Below, in pieces: positions 8,274-17,185 of a DNA stretch of 64,000 nucleotides (positions are counted from its first letter, which is position 1; each line of letters starts with the position of its first letter). The translations under genes and the position numbers were made by a program. This stretch comes from CAVZOY01 sp963777095 (lineage in GTDB: Bacteria > Actinomycetota > Actinomycetes > Mycobacteriales > Geodermatophilaceae). A model generated the notes under the pieces. The model had not been told where the DNA came from, ran no database searches, and saw only the letters and a list, made by a program, of their open reading frames with translations. The stretch is taken from contig CAVZOY010000002.1 in assembly GCA_963777095.1 (NCBI GenBank), positions 372,001-436,000 of the forward strand, in the 5' to 3' direction.

Positions 8274-9621
8274 ATGCGCTACGGCCCGCCGGTGTGCTTC
8301 ACCCGGAACGCCGCCGGGACGGCGATCGCGTACCAGGTGCTGGGCGACGGCCCGATCGACCTGCTGTTCTTCCTGGGGTGGCCGACCCACCTCGCGCTGC
8401 AGTGGGAGCACCCCGCGTTCGCGAGCTTCCTCCGCAGGCTGGCGTCGTTCAGCCGGCTGATCCTCTTCGACCGGCCCGGCACCGGGCTGTCCGACCGCGG
8501 GCCGACCGGGCACCCGTTCGAGGAGTGGATGGACGACACCCGGACCGTCATGGACGCGGTCGGTTCCGAGCGCGCCGCGCTCTTCGGCTGCCACCTCGGC
8601 GGCCGGCTCGCCCTGTTGTTCGCCGCCACGCACCCCGAGCGCACGAGCGCGGTGGTCAGCTTCGCCGGTCACCCGGCCACCCTGCGGGACGACGACTACC
8701 CGTGGGGCAGCTCGGCGGAGGAGCGCGCGTGGGTGGTCGACGCGCATGCGCGACGGCACGCTCGCCCTCGACGACCTGCTCCAGGACATCGCCCCGCGGG
8801 ACGCCGAGGACCCGGCCACCCGCCGCTGGTGGTCGACCTACTTCCTCTCGGGGGCCAGCCCGCGGGAGACCGTCGACGAGCTGCTCTCCCTGGGCCCGGT
8901 CGACATCCGCGGCCTCCTGCCCGCCGTCCGGGTGCCGGTGCTGCTGCTGCACCGCACCGACGACCGGCTCGCCGACGTGCACGCGAGCCGGTACATGGCC
9001 GAGCGGCTGCCCGACGCAACCCTGCGGGAGCTGCCCGGCGACGACCACCTGCCGTTCTTCGGCGACCAGGACACCGTGCTGGCCCTCACCGAGCAGTTCC
9101 TCACCGGCACGGCGCCGGCCGCGGAGCCGGACCGCGTCGTGGTCACGGTGATGTTCACCGACATCGTCGACTCGACCGCGACCGCGACGCGGATGGGCGA
9201 CCGCCGGTGGGAGCACCTGCTGGCCGAGCACGACGAGGTGGTCCGCGGGGCGCTCGCGCGCTTCCGCGGGCGGGAGGTCGAGACCACCGGGGACGGGTTC
9301 CTGGCCACCTTCGACGGGCCGGCGCGCGCGATCCGCGCGGCCGCCTCGATGCACGCGGAGCTGGCCGAGCAGGGCCTACGGGTCCGCGTCGGCCTGCACA
9401 CCGGGGAGTGCGAGATCGTCGGCGACCACGTCAAGGGCATCGCGGTGCACATCGCGGCGCGCGTGATGGCGCAGGCCGGACCGGGCGAGATCCTGTGCTC
9501 GCGCACCGTGAAGGACCTCGTGGCCGGCTCGGGATTCCGCTTCACCGACCGCGGCACCCAACGGCTCAAGGGCGTCGCCGACGACTGGCAGCTCTACGCG
9601 GCGGAGCTCACCCCCCGCTGA
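8274..9621 (+). CDS. Alpha/beta hydrolase-adenylate cyclase fusion (one frameshift)
   Basis: The protein joins an alpha/beta-hydrolase domain (residues ~1-285) to a class III nucleotide cyclase domain. The cyclase half shows VMFTDIVDST with the first metal aspartate, and ETTGDGFLATFDGP with the second. It ends in VGLHTGECEI and GSGFRFTDRG, so it could make cAMP from ATP. In the hydrolase half the nucleophile elbow reads LFGCHLGG, with Cys where Ser is expected, so it may act as a sensor rather than an enzyme. The frame breaks once: an extra C at 8745 (GAC GCG C ATG CGC) separates AWVVDA from MRDGTLALDD. Fusions of this type are common in actinobacteria. The gene is probably leaderless. Confidence 0.8.
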
Positions 9622-9627
9622 CGCGGC

Positions 9628-10659
9628 TCACGCGGTGCGGGGGCCCTCCCAGAGGTCGATCCCGCTGTCGACGGCGTGCCGGTCGATGCGGGCGAGCTCG
9701 TCGTCCTCGAAGGCCAGGTTCTGCAGCGCCCCGACGTTCTGCTCAAGCTGCCGGACACTGCTGGCGCCGACCAGCACGCTGGTCACGCGGGAGTCGCGCA
9801 GCGCCCAGGCCAGGGCCATCTGCGCCAGGCTCTGGCCGCGGTCGCGGGCGACGTCGTTCAACGAGCGGACGTGCGCCAGCGCGTCCTCGGTGAGCAGGTC
9901 GGTGGACAGCGACTTGTCCTGGCTGGCCCGCGAGCCCTCGGGGATCCCGTGCAGGTACTTGTCGGTGAGCATGCCCTGGGCCAGGGGCGAGAAGGCGATG
10001 CAGCCGGCGCCGACGTCCTCGAGGGTGTCCAGCAGCCCCTCGGTCTCCACCCAGCGGTTGAGCATCGAGTACGACGGCTGGTGGATGAGCAGCGGCGTCC
10101 CGAGGTCGGCCAGGATCGCGGCCGCCTTGGCGGTGTCCTGCGGCGAGTAGGACGAGATGCCGGCGTAGAGCGCCCGCCCGGACCGGACGGCGGTGTCGAG
10201 GGCGCCCATCGTCTCCTCGAGCGGCGTCGTGGGGTCGGGCCGGTGCGAGTAGAAGATGTCGACGTAGTCCACCCCCATGCGGCGCAGCGACTGGTCGAGG
10301 CTGGCCAGCACGTACTTGCGGCCGCCGCCGCCCTGGCCGTACGGGCCCGGCCACATGTCGTAGCCGGCCTTGGACGAGAGCACCAGCTCGTCCCGGTACG
10401 GCCGGAAGTCGTCGGCCAGGTGACGGCCGAAGTTGGTCTCGGCCGAGCCGTAGGGCGGGCCGTAGTTGTTCGCCAGGTCGAAGTGGGTGATGCCGAGGTC
10501 GAAGGCCCGCCGCAGGATGTCGCGCTGCCGGTCGAACGGGACGTCGTCCCCGAAGTTGTGCCACAGCCCGAGGCTGACCGCCGGGAGGTCCAGGCCGCTG
10601 CGGCCGGTCCGCCGGTACTGCATGTCGTCGTAGCGGTTCTCGGATGCAGGGAAGGTCAT
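9628..10659 (-). CDS. Aldo/keto reductase, YghZ/Gpr type
   Basis: A 343-residue NADPH-dependent reductase closest to the YghZ (L-glyceraldehyde-3-phosphate reductase) group. The catalytic tetrad is visible: D61 and Y66 in FDLANNYGPPYG, K97 in SSKAGYDMWPGPYG and H139 in DIFYSHRPDP. The YghZ-specific GPPYGSAE loop and the cofactor-binding end SVLVGASSVRQLEQNV are also present. The ATG at 10659 places the start just before the conserved YRRTGRSG; an in-frame start at 10704 would add a proline/alanine extension. It converges on the cyclase gene with a 6-base gap. The substrate is inferred from the subfamily only. Confidence 0.88.
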   Translation of the reverse strand: MTFPASENRYDDMQYRRTGRSGLDLPAVSLGLWHNFGDDVPFDRQRDILRRAFDLGITHFDLANNYGPPYGSAETNFGRHLADDFRPYRDELVLSSKAGYDMWPGPYGQGGGGRKYVLASLDQSLRRMGVDYVDIFYSHRPDPTTPLEETMGALDTAVRSGRALYAGISSYSPQDTAKAAAILADLGTPLLIHQPSYSMLNRWVETEGLLDTLEDVGAGCIAFSPLAQGMLTDKYLHGIPEGSRASQDKSLSTDLLTEDALAHVRSLNDVARDRGQSLAQMALAWALRDSRVTSVLVGASSVRQLEQNVGALQNLAFEDDELARIDRHAVDSGIDLWEGPRTA

Positions 10660-10769
10660 GGCGGGGATCGTTCCAGCCGTCCGTGCGGGCCGCGCCGTCG
10701 GCAACCGAGGGACGGCGACCGGAGGCCTACGCTGGGCGTCGTCCCTTCGGCCGGCGATCGGAGACCACC

Positions 10770-10940
10770 GTGTGGCGCCTCTTCGGGATCCTGCTCGTCG
10801 TCTGGCTCGCCATCACGGTGATCGGCGCCGTGGTCGAGGGCCTGTTCTGGCTGGCCGTCGCGGGCCTGCTGTTCTTCGCCGCCACCGCTGCGCTGGGCAT
10901 GCGCCGGCGCAGCCGGGAGCTGCCCGGCAGCCGTCGCTGA
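10770..10940 (+). CDS. Small hydrophobic membrane protein
   Basis: A 56-residue protein of two hydrophobic helices (WRLFGILLVVWLAITVIGAV and LFWLAVAGLLFFAATAALG) with a basic tail (RRRSRELPGSRR). It starts at GTG 10770 behind a GGAGA ribosome site; a TACGCT box lies ~40 bases upstream. Small hydrophobic proteins of this kind are common in actinobacteria and have no assigned function. Confidence 0.6.
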   Translation: MWRLFGILLVVWLAITVIGAVVEGLFWLAVAGLLFFAATAALGMRRRSRELPGSRR

Positions 10941-10952
10941 CCTTCGGTCAGC
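10936..10952. terminator. UUCG-loop hairpin between convergent genes
   Basis: A perfect 7-base stem (10936-10942 with 10946-10952) closes on a C(TTCG)G loop. The stop codons of both converging genes (10938-10940 and 10948-10950) lie inside the stem. Confidence 0.65.
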
Positions 10953-11340
10953 TGCGGCCCAGCGCCGCCAGCCGCTCCTGCCGCGCGGTCCGCAGCAGCG
11001 GGGCCAGCCGCGGGTCGTCCAGGACGTCGGTGCTGCGGACGGTCATCTTGCGCATCGACGCGCCGGTGCCCTCGAGCAGACCGCCGTCGTCGAGATGTGC
11101 GCCGTAGTTGCACCCGAGGTTCACGTGCCGCTCGTGGACGGTCACGTAGGCGTAGTGCTCGGACATCTTCTTCGGGCCGACGCCGTAGCCGATGGTGCGC
11201 TGGTGCGGCCACACCACCCGGACGACGTCGGGATCCACCCGGTGGACCAGGTCGTCGACCGCGGTGACCAGAGCGGCCACCTCGGGTGACAGCTGCTCGA
11301 GAAGCGGTTGGAGATCCGGCGTCGACGCGCTCGCTGGCAT
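10948..11340 (-). CDS. DUF1801 (YdhG-like) protein
   Basis: A 130-residue protein with the DUF1801 fold. Recognisable parts are LSPEVAALVTAVDDLVHRV, VVWPHQRTIGYGVGPKKMSEH, YVTVHERHVNLGCNYGAHL and the late basic segment GASMRKMTVRSTDVLDD. Members are small soluble proteins of unknown role. The ATG at 11340 begins shortly before the domain. It converges on the small hydrophobic protein and shares its terminator. Confidence 0.75.
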   Translation of the reverse strand: MPASASTPDLQPLLEQLSPEVAALVTAVDDLVHRVDPDVVRVVWPHQRTIGYGVGPKKMSEHYAYVTVHERHVNLGCNYGAHLDDGGLLEGTGASMRKMTVRSTDVLDDPRLAPLLRTARQERLAALGRS

Positions 11341-11489
11341 GCCCGGATTTTGGCGTGCCGGCCTCCCGGCAGGTGCGACCGCCGCCGTCCGGACCGTGAC
11401 CTCCGACCTGCCGGCGCCACGGGTGGCCAGTTCACCCGACACCCGCGCGCGGGGTGTCGCCGGGTGCGCGTGTCGGTGCCGCCCGACCT

Positions 11490-11708
11490 CTACCCCGGCT
11501 CCTGGGCGGACTCGACAGGGATCCGACGCCCCGGCAGGCCATAGAACTGAGCTACCTCGTCGAGACCCACCTGGCAGCCGGCCGTGCAGTCGAACTCGAC
11601 CGGACGGCTCCCTGGCCGCGCCCGGTCGATCCGGAGGACGCAGACCCAGCCGACCGCCGCGAGGTGGCCGCACCGGAAGCAGACCACCCACGTCACGTGT
11701 TCGCTCAT
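11490..11708 (-). CDS. Small cysteine-rich protein
   Basis: A 72-residue protein of unknown function. It has CFRCG near residue 10, C22 and a second Cys pair (FDCTAGC, residues 39-45), which could bind zinc. The rest is VGLDEVAQFYGLPGRRIPVE. The ATG at 11708 overlaps the TGA of the upstream gene (ATGA, 11705-11708) and has AGGAACG just upstream. The pair is therefore translationally coupled. Confidence 0.55.
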   Translation of the reverse strand: MSEHVTWVVCFRCGHLAAVGWVCVLRIDRARPGSRPVEFDCTAGCQVGLDEVAQFYGLPGRRIPVESAQEPG

Positions 11709-12007
11709 CGTTCGTTCCTCGAGCGGCGTGATTCCGACGGCACGCGCTGGGGCGAGGGCTCCGCTTCGACTTCGTCGACGAGGTCCGCACCGACCTGGAA
11801 GACGATCGCCTCGGCGGTCTGGACGGACGGCGGGGAGTCCCCACGCCGTCGCCTGCGCGCGCCCCATCCCGCGGCGACCTGTTCAGTGGCGACCGGCACA
11901 GTCATGGTGTCGGACTCGGCCAGCACCGACAGGATCTCCCGTCGGATGGCGACCGTCAGAGGGGTGGGCCGGAGGTGCACAGCTGTCTCCATCGGCGAGA
12001 AGGTCAT
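11705..12007 (-). CDS. Hypothetical protein, coupled to the Cys-rich gene
   Basis: About 100 residues, beginning MTFSPMETAVHLRPTPLTVA, with a helical stretch (IRREILSVLAESDTMTVPVA), an arginine-rich patch (GARRRRRGD) and the acidic end QVGADLVDEVEAEPS. The start may be ATG 12007 or 11992; neither has a clear ribosome site. It is divergent from the AraC-type regulator at 12098, whose ~90-base promoter region it shares. The family is not recognised. Confidence 0.5.
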   Translation of the reverse strand: MTFSPMETAVHLRPTPLTVAIRREILSVLAESDTMTVPVATEQVAAGWGARRRRRGDSPPSVQTAEAIVFQVGADLVDEVEAEPSPQRVPSESRRSRNER

Positions 12008-12097
12008 GGCCGACAACGGTGCCAACCCGCGCGTCCGGACGCAGTACCGATACGGACAAGGGGCTTATCCTCTGTGGACCTCGGCGAAGGTGGCCCG

Positions 12098-13141
12098 ATG
12101 CGTCCCTGCATCCGCTCCGCGGCCCTCGACGGATACGTCGATCTGGCGCGGTCCCTCGGTCTGGATCCGGCACGCCAGGTTGCCCAGGCTGGGCTTGACA
12201 TGGCCGACCTCGCCTTCCCCGACAGGTGGATCCCCGCCGCCGGAGCCGCATGGCTGCTGGAGATGTCGGCCGGCGTGTCCGGCTGCGAGGACTTCGGCCT
12301 GCGGCTGTCGGAGCGGCGGCGGCTGGCAACGCTGGGCCCGTTGAGCGTGGTCCTCCGGGAGGAGCCCGACCTGCGCAGCGCGCTCCGTCTGCTGATCCGC
12401 TACGAGTACAGCTACAACGAAGCCATCTCACTGGAGCTGACCGAGGCGAACGGGCTGGCCACGATCCGGGTGTGGCTCGGCTTCGGCGAGCCCGCCCCCG
12501 CCCGGCAGGGTCTCGAGTTGGCCGTCGCCGGGCTCCTCGGGATCATTCGGCTCCTGGTGCGCACCGACTGGCAGGCGCAGGCGGTGTGCTTCACGCACCC
12601 GGCGCCCGAACGGCTCACCTCGCACCGCAGACTGTTCGGCCCGCGGCTGACGTTCGATCACGAGTTCACCGGACTCGTGTTCCGCGTCGGCGAACTGGCG
12701 GACACGAACGTGTTGGCCGACCCGTTGCTTCGGCCCTACCGCCCGCAACTGCTGAAGGCGGTGCCGCCGCCGCGTGCCCGGACCCTGGTCGACCAGGTCC
12801 GGGAGCTGGTCGAGACCCTGCTTCCCGTGGGGCGCCACTCGATGCGGCAGGTCGCCCTCGGCCTCGGTCTCACGACCCGCACCCTGAGTCGTCACCTCGA
12901 GAAGGAGCACGAGAGCTTCTCGTCGATCGTGGACAGCGCGCGGACCGCGCTGGCCGAGCGGTACCTCTCGAACGACCGCCTCTCACTGACCGACATCTCC
13001 CACCAACTCGGCTTCGCCGCCCCCAGTGCCTTCTCCCGCTGGTTCCGGCACCGGTTCGGGATCAGCCCGACCGCGTGGAGGCAGGCGACCCACGGCCCCC
13101 GCCTCGCAACGCGTGAACCCCTGTCCGCGGCTGCACGCTGA
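12098..13141 (+). CDS. AraC-family regulator with arabinose-binding-like N-terminus
   Basis: A 347-residue regulator. The N-terminal ~200 residues (Arabinose_bd type, as in OruR/ArgR-like AraC proteins) include GYVDLARSLGLDPARQVAQA and LGPLSVVLREEPDLRSALRL. The C-terminal AraC double helix-turn-helix contains RQVALGLGLTTRTLSRHLEKE and LTDISHQLGFAAPSAFSRWF, ending GISPTAWRQ. The ATG at 12098 has a GAAGGTGG site. It is divergent from the 11705-12007/11490-11708 pair, which is its most likely target by position. The ligand is unknown. Confidence 0.88.
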   Translation: MRPCIRSAALDGYVDLARSLGLDPARQVAQAGLDMADLAFPDRWIPAAGAAWLLEMSAGVSGCEDFGLRLSERRRLATLGPLSVVLREEPDLRSALRLLIRYEYSYNEAISLELTEANGLATIRVWLGFGEPAPARQGLELAVAGLLGIIRLLVRTDWQAQAVCFTHPAPERLTSHRRLFGPRLTFDHEFTGLVFRVGELADTNVLADPLLRPYRPQLLKAVPPPRARTLVDQVRELVETLLPVGRHSMRQVALGLGLTTRTLSRHLEKEHESFSSIVDSARTALAERYLSNDRLSLTDISHQLGFAAPSAFSRWFRHRFGISPTAWRQATHGPRLATREPLSAAAR

Positions 13142-13207
13142 CCGTTGCTGAGACGGCCGTCGGGTCGGGTCCCTGGCGACGGGCCCCCCGGCAGGCCCGA
13201 CCGCACG

Positions 13208-13247
13208 CCGGCGCCCCGGCCCCGCAGCTGCGGGACCGGGGCGCCGG
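13208..13247. terminator. Bidirectional hairpin terminator
   Basis: A perfect 12-base inverted repeat (13208-13219 with 13236-13247) lies between the convergent ends of the AraC gene (13141) and nrdJ (13268). The loop itself contains the palindrome CGCAGCTGCG. Confidence 0.75.
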
Positions 13248-13267
13248 TCGGTCGGGTTCGCCGAGGA

Positions 13268-16141
13268 TCAGCTGCAGCCGCTGGTCGAGCCGCAGCCCTC
13301 GCAGACGTAGCAGCTGCCGGCGGGGCGCATCTTCGTGCCGCAGGTCATGCACAGCGGCGCGTCGGTGGCAGTGCCGGTGACCAGCTCGAGCAGCTCGGCC
13401 GAGGAGTGGGCCTCCTTGACCGGCTTCTCCGCGGCCTTCGCGACCTCCGGCTTGGTCGGCGCCTCGGTCGGCGCCGAGCTGCGCAGCGTCTCGAGGTCGA
13501 CCTCGTCCTCCTCGACGACCGAGGCCGTCGAGGCGGAGGTGCCGTAGCCGGCGACCTGGGCCGCCCGCTCCGCGGCGGTGAAGATGCCGAGCGTCGCTCG
13601 CTTGTCGACGGGCAGGTGGTCGAGCGCCAGGCGACGGAAGATGTAGTCCATCACCGACTGCGCGATCCGGATGTCCGGGTCATCGGTCATGCCGGCCGGC
13701 TCGAACCGCATGTTGGTGAACTTCTGGATGTAGGTCTCCAGCGGCACACCGTGCTGCAGCGCGATCGACAGCGAGATCGAGAAGGCGTCCATCACGCCGG
13801 CCAGGGTCGAGCCCTGCTTGCCGAGCTTGAGGAACACCTCACCGAGGCTGCCGTCCTCGTACATCCCCGCGGTCATGTAGCCCTCGGCGCCCGCGACGCT
13901 GAACGAGGTGGTGACGCTCGTCCGCTTCTTCGGCAGCCGCTTGCGCACCGGGTGCGACATCCCCGCGGGAGCCGCCTCGACGACCGCGTCCTTCTTCGAC
14001 CCGTCGCTCTTGTTCATGGCGTCGGAGAGCGGCTGGCCGACCTTGCAGTTGTCGCGGTAGATCGCCAGCGCCTTGAGGCCGAGCTTCCAGCCCTGGAAGT
14101 AGATGTGCTCCACCTCTTCGACGGTCGCCGCCTCCGGCATGTTGACCGTCTTGCTGATCGCGCCGGAGATGAACGGCTGCACCGCGGCCATCATGCGCAC
14201 GTGGCCCATCGGGCTGATCGCCCGCTCGCCCATCGCGCAGTCGAAGACCTCGTAGTGCTCCGGGCGCAGGGACGGCGCGTTCACGACGTGCCCGTGCTCG
14301 GCGATGAACTCGACGATCGCCTCGACCTGCTCGTCCTGGTAACCAAGGCTCTTGAGCGCCCGCGGCACCGTCTGGTTGACGATCTGCATCGAGCCGCCGC
14401 CGACCAGCTTCTTGAACTTGACCAGCGAGAAGTCCGGCTCGATGCCGGTCGTGTCGCAGTCCATCATGAAGCCGATGGTGCCGGTGGGGGCCAGCACCGA
14501 GGCCTGGGCGTTGCGCCAGCCGTTGTCGGCGCCGACCTCCAGGCACGCCTGCCACTCGGCGGTCGCGGCCTTGAGTACGTCGGCGTCGTCGGCACCGACC
14601 GGACGGATCGCGTCGTTCGCCGCGGCGTGCTTGCGCATCACCCGGGCGTGCGCATCGGCGTTGCGGGCGTAGCCGTCGTACGCACCGACGATTCCGGCCA
14701 GCTCGGCCGAGCGCCGGTAGGCGGTGCCGGTCATCAGCGAGGTGATCGCCGCGGCCAGCGTCTGACCACCGCGCGAGTCGTACGCGTGGCCGGTGGCCAT
14801 GAGCAGCGCACCCAGGTTCGCGTAGCCGATGCCGAGCTGCCGGTAGGCCCGGGTCGTCTCGCCGATCGGCGCGGTCGGGAAGTCGGCGAAGCAGATCGAG
14901 ATGTCCATCGCGGTGATGACCAGCTCGACGGACTTCACGAAGTTCTTCGAGTCGAACGTGCCGTCGGCCTTGAGGAACTTCATGAGGTTCAGCGACGCCA
15001 GGTTGCACGAGCTGTTGTCGAGGCTCATGTACTCCGAGCACGGGTTGGACGCGTTGATCCGACCGGTCTCGGGGTTGGTGTGCCAGTCGTTGATCGTGTC
15101 GTCGTACTGGATGCCCGGGTCGGCGCACTCCCACGCGGCCTGGGTGACCTTGCGGAACAGGGTCTTGGCGTCGACGGTCTCGATGACCGATCCGTCGATG
15201 CGCGCCCGCAGGCCGAACTCGCCAGCGTCCTCGACGGCGCGCATGAACTCGTCGGAGACGCGGACCGAGTTGTTGGCGTTCTGGTACTGGACGCTGGTGA
15301 TGTCCTTGCCGCCGAGGTCCATGTCGTACCCGGCGTCGCGCAGCGCGCGGATCTTGTTCTCCTCGCGCGCCTTGGTCTCGATGAACTCCTCGATGTCGGG
15401 GTGGTCGATGTCGAGGACGACCATCTTGGCGGCGCGGCGCGTGGCCCCACCGGACTTGATGGTGCCGGCGGACGCGTCGGCGCCGCGCATGAAGCTGACC
15501 GGGCCCGATGCGGTGCCGCCGGAGGACAGCAGCTCCTTCGAAGAGCGGATGCGGGAGAGGTTGAGGCCGGCACCGGAGCCGCCCTTGAAGATCAGGCCCT
15601 CCTCGCGGTACCAGTTCAGGATCGAGTCCATCTCGTCGTCGACGGCCAGGATGAAGCAGGCGCTGACCTGCTGCGGCGCGCTCGTGCCGACGTTGAACCA
15701 GACGGGCGAGTTGAAGCTGAAGTACTGGTGCATGAGCATCCAGGTCAGCTCGTGCTCGAAGATCTCGGCGTCGCCCTCGGTCGCGAAGTAGCCGTACTCG
15801 CGGCCGGCCGCGCCGTAGGTCAGCACGACCCGGTCGATGAGCTGCCGCAGGCTGCTCTCGCGCTGCGGGGTGCCCACCGCGCCACGGAAGTACTTCGTCG
15901 TGACGATGTTGGTGGCGTTGATGCTCCACTCGGCGGGGAACTCCACGCCGCGCTGCTCGAAGTTGATCGAGCCGTCACGCCAGTTGGTCATGACGACGTC
16001 ACGGCGCTCCCAGGTGACCTCGTCGTACGGGTGCACACCGGCAGTCGTGAAGACCCGCTTGATCTTCAGGCCCTTCCCCCTGGTCGACGCCTTGGCGGCG
16101 CGACGCGTGCGGCCCGACAAGCGGTCCTCGGTCTCGGTCAC
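13268..16141 (-). CDS. nrdJ: Class II (adenosylcobalamin) ribonucleotide reductase
   Basis: A 957-residue B12-dependent ribonucleotide reductase. It makes deoxyribonucleotides without oxygen or a metal-radical partner. The core carries QVSACFIL with the first redox cysteine, GGSGAGLNLSRIR, and the catalytic finger NPCSEYMSLDNSSCNLASLN. The C-terminus ends in a four-cysteine ribbon (CMTCG, then CYVCEGC), typical of the long NrdJ form. The start is GTG 16141 with a GGGAG site. nrdR lies 93 bases upstream on the same strand, so nrdRJ form an operon and NrdR probably represses it. No B12 riboswitch sequence is visible in the leader. Confidence 0.97.
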   Translation of the reverse strand: MTETEDRLSGRTRRAAKASTRGKGLKIKRVFTTAGVHPYDEVTWERRDVVMTNWRDGSINFEQRGVEFPAEWSINATNIVTTKYFRGAVGTPQRESSLRQLIDRVVLTYGAAGREYGYFATEGDAEIFEHELTWMLMHQYFSFNSPVWFNVGTSAPQQVSACFILAVDDEMDSILNWYREEGLIFKGGSGAGLNLSRIRSSKELLSSGGTASGPVSFMRGADASAGTIKSGGATRRAAKMVVLDIDHPDIEEFIETKAREENKIRALRDAGYDMDLGGKDITSVQYQNANNSVRVSDEFMRAVEDAGEFGLRARIDGSVIETVDAKTLFRKVTQAAWECADPGIQYDDTINDWHTNPETGRINASNPCSEYMSLDNSSCNLASLNLMKFLKADGTFDSKNFVKSVELVITAMDISICFADFPTAPIGETTRAYRQLGIGYANLGALLMATGHAYDSRGGQTLAAAITSLMTGTAYRRSAELAGIVGAYDGYARNADAHARVMRKHAAANDAIRPVGADDADVLKAATAEWQACLEVGADNGWRNAQASVLAPTGTIGFMMDCDTTGIEPDFSLVKFKKLVGGGSMQIVNQTVPRALKSLGYQDEQVEAIVEFIAEHGHVVNAPSLRPEHYEVFDCAMGERAISPMGHVRMMAAVQPFISGAISKTVNMPEAATVEEVEHIYFQGWKLGLKALAIYRDNCKVGQPLSDAMNKSDGSKKDAVVEAAPAGMSHPVRKRLPKKRTSVTTSFSVAGAEGYMTAGMYEDGSLGEVFLKLGKQGSTLAGVMDAFSISLSIALQHGVPLETYIQKFTNMRFEPAGMTDDPDIRIAQSVMDYIFRRLALDHLPVDKRATLGIFTAAERAAQVAGYGTSASTASVVEEDEVDLETLRSSAPTEAPTKPEVAKAAEKPVKEAHSSAELLELVTGTATDAPLCMTCGTKMRPAGSCYVCEGCGSTSGCS

Positions 16142-16234
16142 GGAGCTCTCCCTCGATGTGTCGTCCGGCGGCTGGGGAAGAGCCGCTGTCCGGTACTGCT
16201 CGGATGTATGTGTAGCGGTGGGTGCTGACAGTTC

Positions 16235-16783
16235 TCAGGTGCCGGAGGGGACGTCGGCGGCCGCCGAGGACCGCCCTCCGCCCCTGCGGCGGGGTGCCGG
16301 CGGGCTCATGCCCGGCAGCGTCGGCGTCCCGGCGACGACGTGCCGCTCACGCAGTTCGCCGATCTCCTTCTCGAAGTCCTCCAGCGAGGTGAAGGACCGG
16401 TACACGCTGGCGAAGCGCAGGTAGGCGACCTCGTCCAGCTCGCGGAGCGGTCGGAGGATCGCCAGGCCGACCTCGTGGCTGGGGACCTCCGCGGCGCCGG
16501 AGGCGCGGATGGCGTCCTCCACCTGCTGGGCCAGCAGCTGGAACTGGTCCTCGTCGACCGGCCGGCCCTGACAGGCCCGCCGGACGCCGGCGACGACCTT
16601 GCTGCGATTGAACGGCTCGACCACCCCGCTGCGCTTGACGACGGCGAGCACGGCCTCCTCGACCGTGGTGAACCGTCGCCCGCAGGCGGGGCACGAACGG
16701 CGGCGCCGCGTGGTGGCGCCCTCATCGGCCTCGCGCGAGTCGATGACGCGGCTGTCGGCGTTGTGGCAGAACGGGCACCGCAC
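16235..16783 (-). CDS. nrdR: Ribonucleotide reductase repressor NrdR
   Basis: A 182-residue repressor with an N-terminal zinc ribbon (MRCPFCHNADSRVIDSRE and CPACGRRFTT) and an ATP-cone domain (KRSGVVEPFNRSKVVAGV to VAYLRFASVYRSF). It senses ATP/dATP and represses nrd genes. I chose GTG 16783 because the family starts M-(R/H)-CP-CPFC-like at this point and GGAGGAGG lies ~8 bases upstream; a GTG at 16792 overlaps that ribosome site. The proline/arginine-rich C-terminal tail (RRRGGGRSSA) is longer than in many homologues. Confidence 0.95.
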   Translation of the reverse strand: MRCPFCHNADSRVIDSREADEGATTRRRRSCPACGRRFTTVEEAVLAVVKRSGVVEPFNRSKVVAGVRRACQGRPVDEDQFQLLAQQVEDAIRASGAAEVPSHEVGLAILRPLRELDEVAYLRFASVYRSFTSLEDFEKEIGELRERHVVAGTPTLPGMSPPAPRRRGGGRSSAAADVPSGT

Positions 16784-17185
16784 CGCGATCACCTCCTCCG
16801 GTCATGAATCGTCCGAACGGGTCCTGTGGACCTCTCTGGGGACATCCGGTGGATGTCCTCGGGAGAACCTGAGGATGAGCCTGTGGACGGGCTTACAGCT
16901 CTGTAACTACTAGATGTAGGGGAACCCTAGGCCGGGCTCCACAAGATGTGCAAGCGATACGGGCCTCGGCGTGTTCCGTTCCGGCACGCCCGTCACCAGC
17001 CGGAACACCCCGCACCAACCGTCACACGACACGCCGCGACGACGCGCCGGACCCGTCTCCGGGCACCGCGCCCGGGACCTTGCCGGCGGCCGCGCACGCA
17101 CCATCGGTGCGGCCCGGACGACGACAGGCGAAGACCGCCGGCGGCGGGCGGCTGCCGATGCGGCGGCGCGAGGCCGCCGTGGCGA
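16784..17185 (-). promoter_or_regulatory. nrdRJ promoter and structured leader, then gene-free spacer
   Basis: 402 bases without a gene. Four short perfect inverted repeats lie upstream of nrdR: GGTCC-TGT-GGACC (16820-16832), GGACATCC-GGT-GGATGTCC (16840-16858), TTACAG-CT-CTGTAA (16893-16906) and CTAC-TAGAT-GTAG (16907-16919). The last two abut and are AT-richer; they are the best candidates for NrdR boxes, although they do not match the enteric consensus well. Beyond 16926 the sequence is GC-rich spacer with one hairpin (16971-16978 with 17001-17008), a possible terminator for the gene ending at 17186. Confidence 0.5.

Noticed and set aside
8274..9621. Treating the frameshifted genes (cyclase fusion, gluA, lhr, kinase) as true pseudogenes
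   Set aside because: All catalytic motifs are intact on both sides of each single-base change, and the same kind of change recurs across unrelated genes.
13145..16228. A 1027-codon plus-strand frame opposite nrdJ
   Set aside because: It is exactly antisense to nrdJ, which has all catalytic motifs; no family features are visible.
16784..16925. Adenosylcobalamin riboswitch upstream of nrdR/nrdJ
   Set aside because: The leader is only ~140 bases and contains no GCCACTG-type B12 box.
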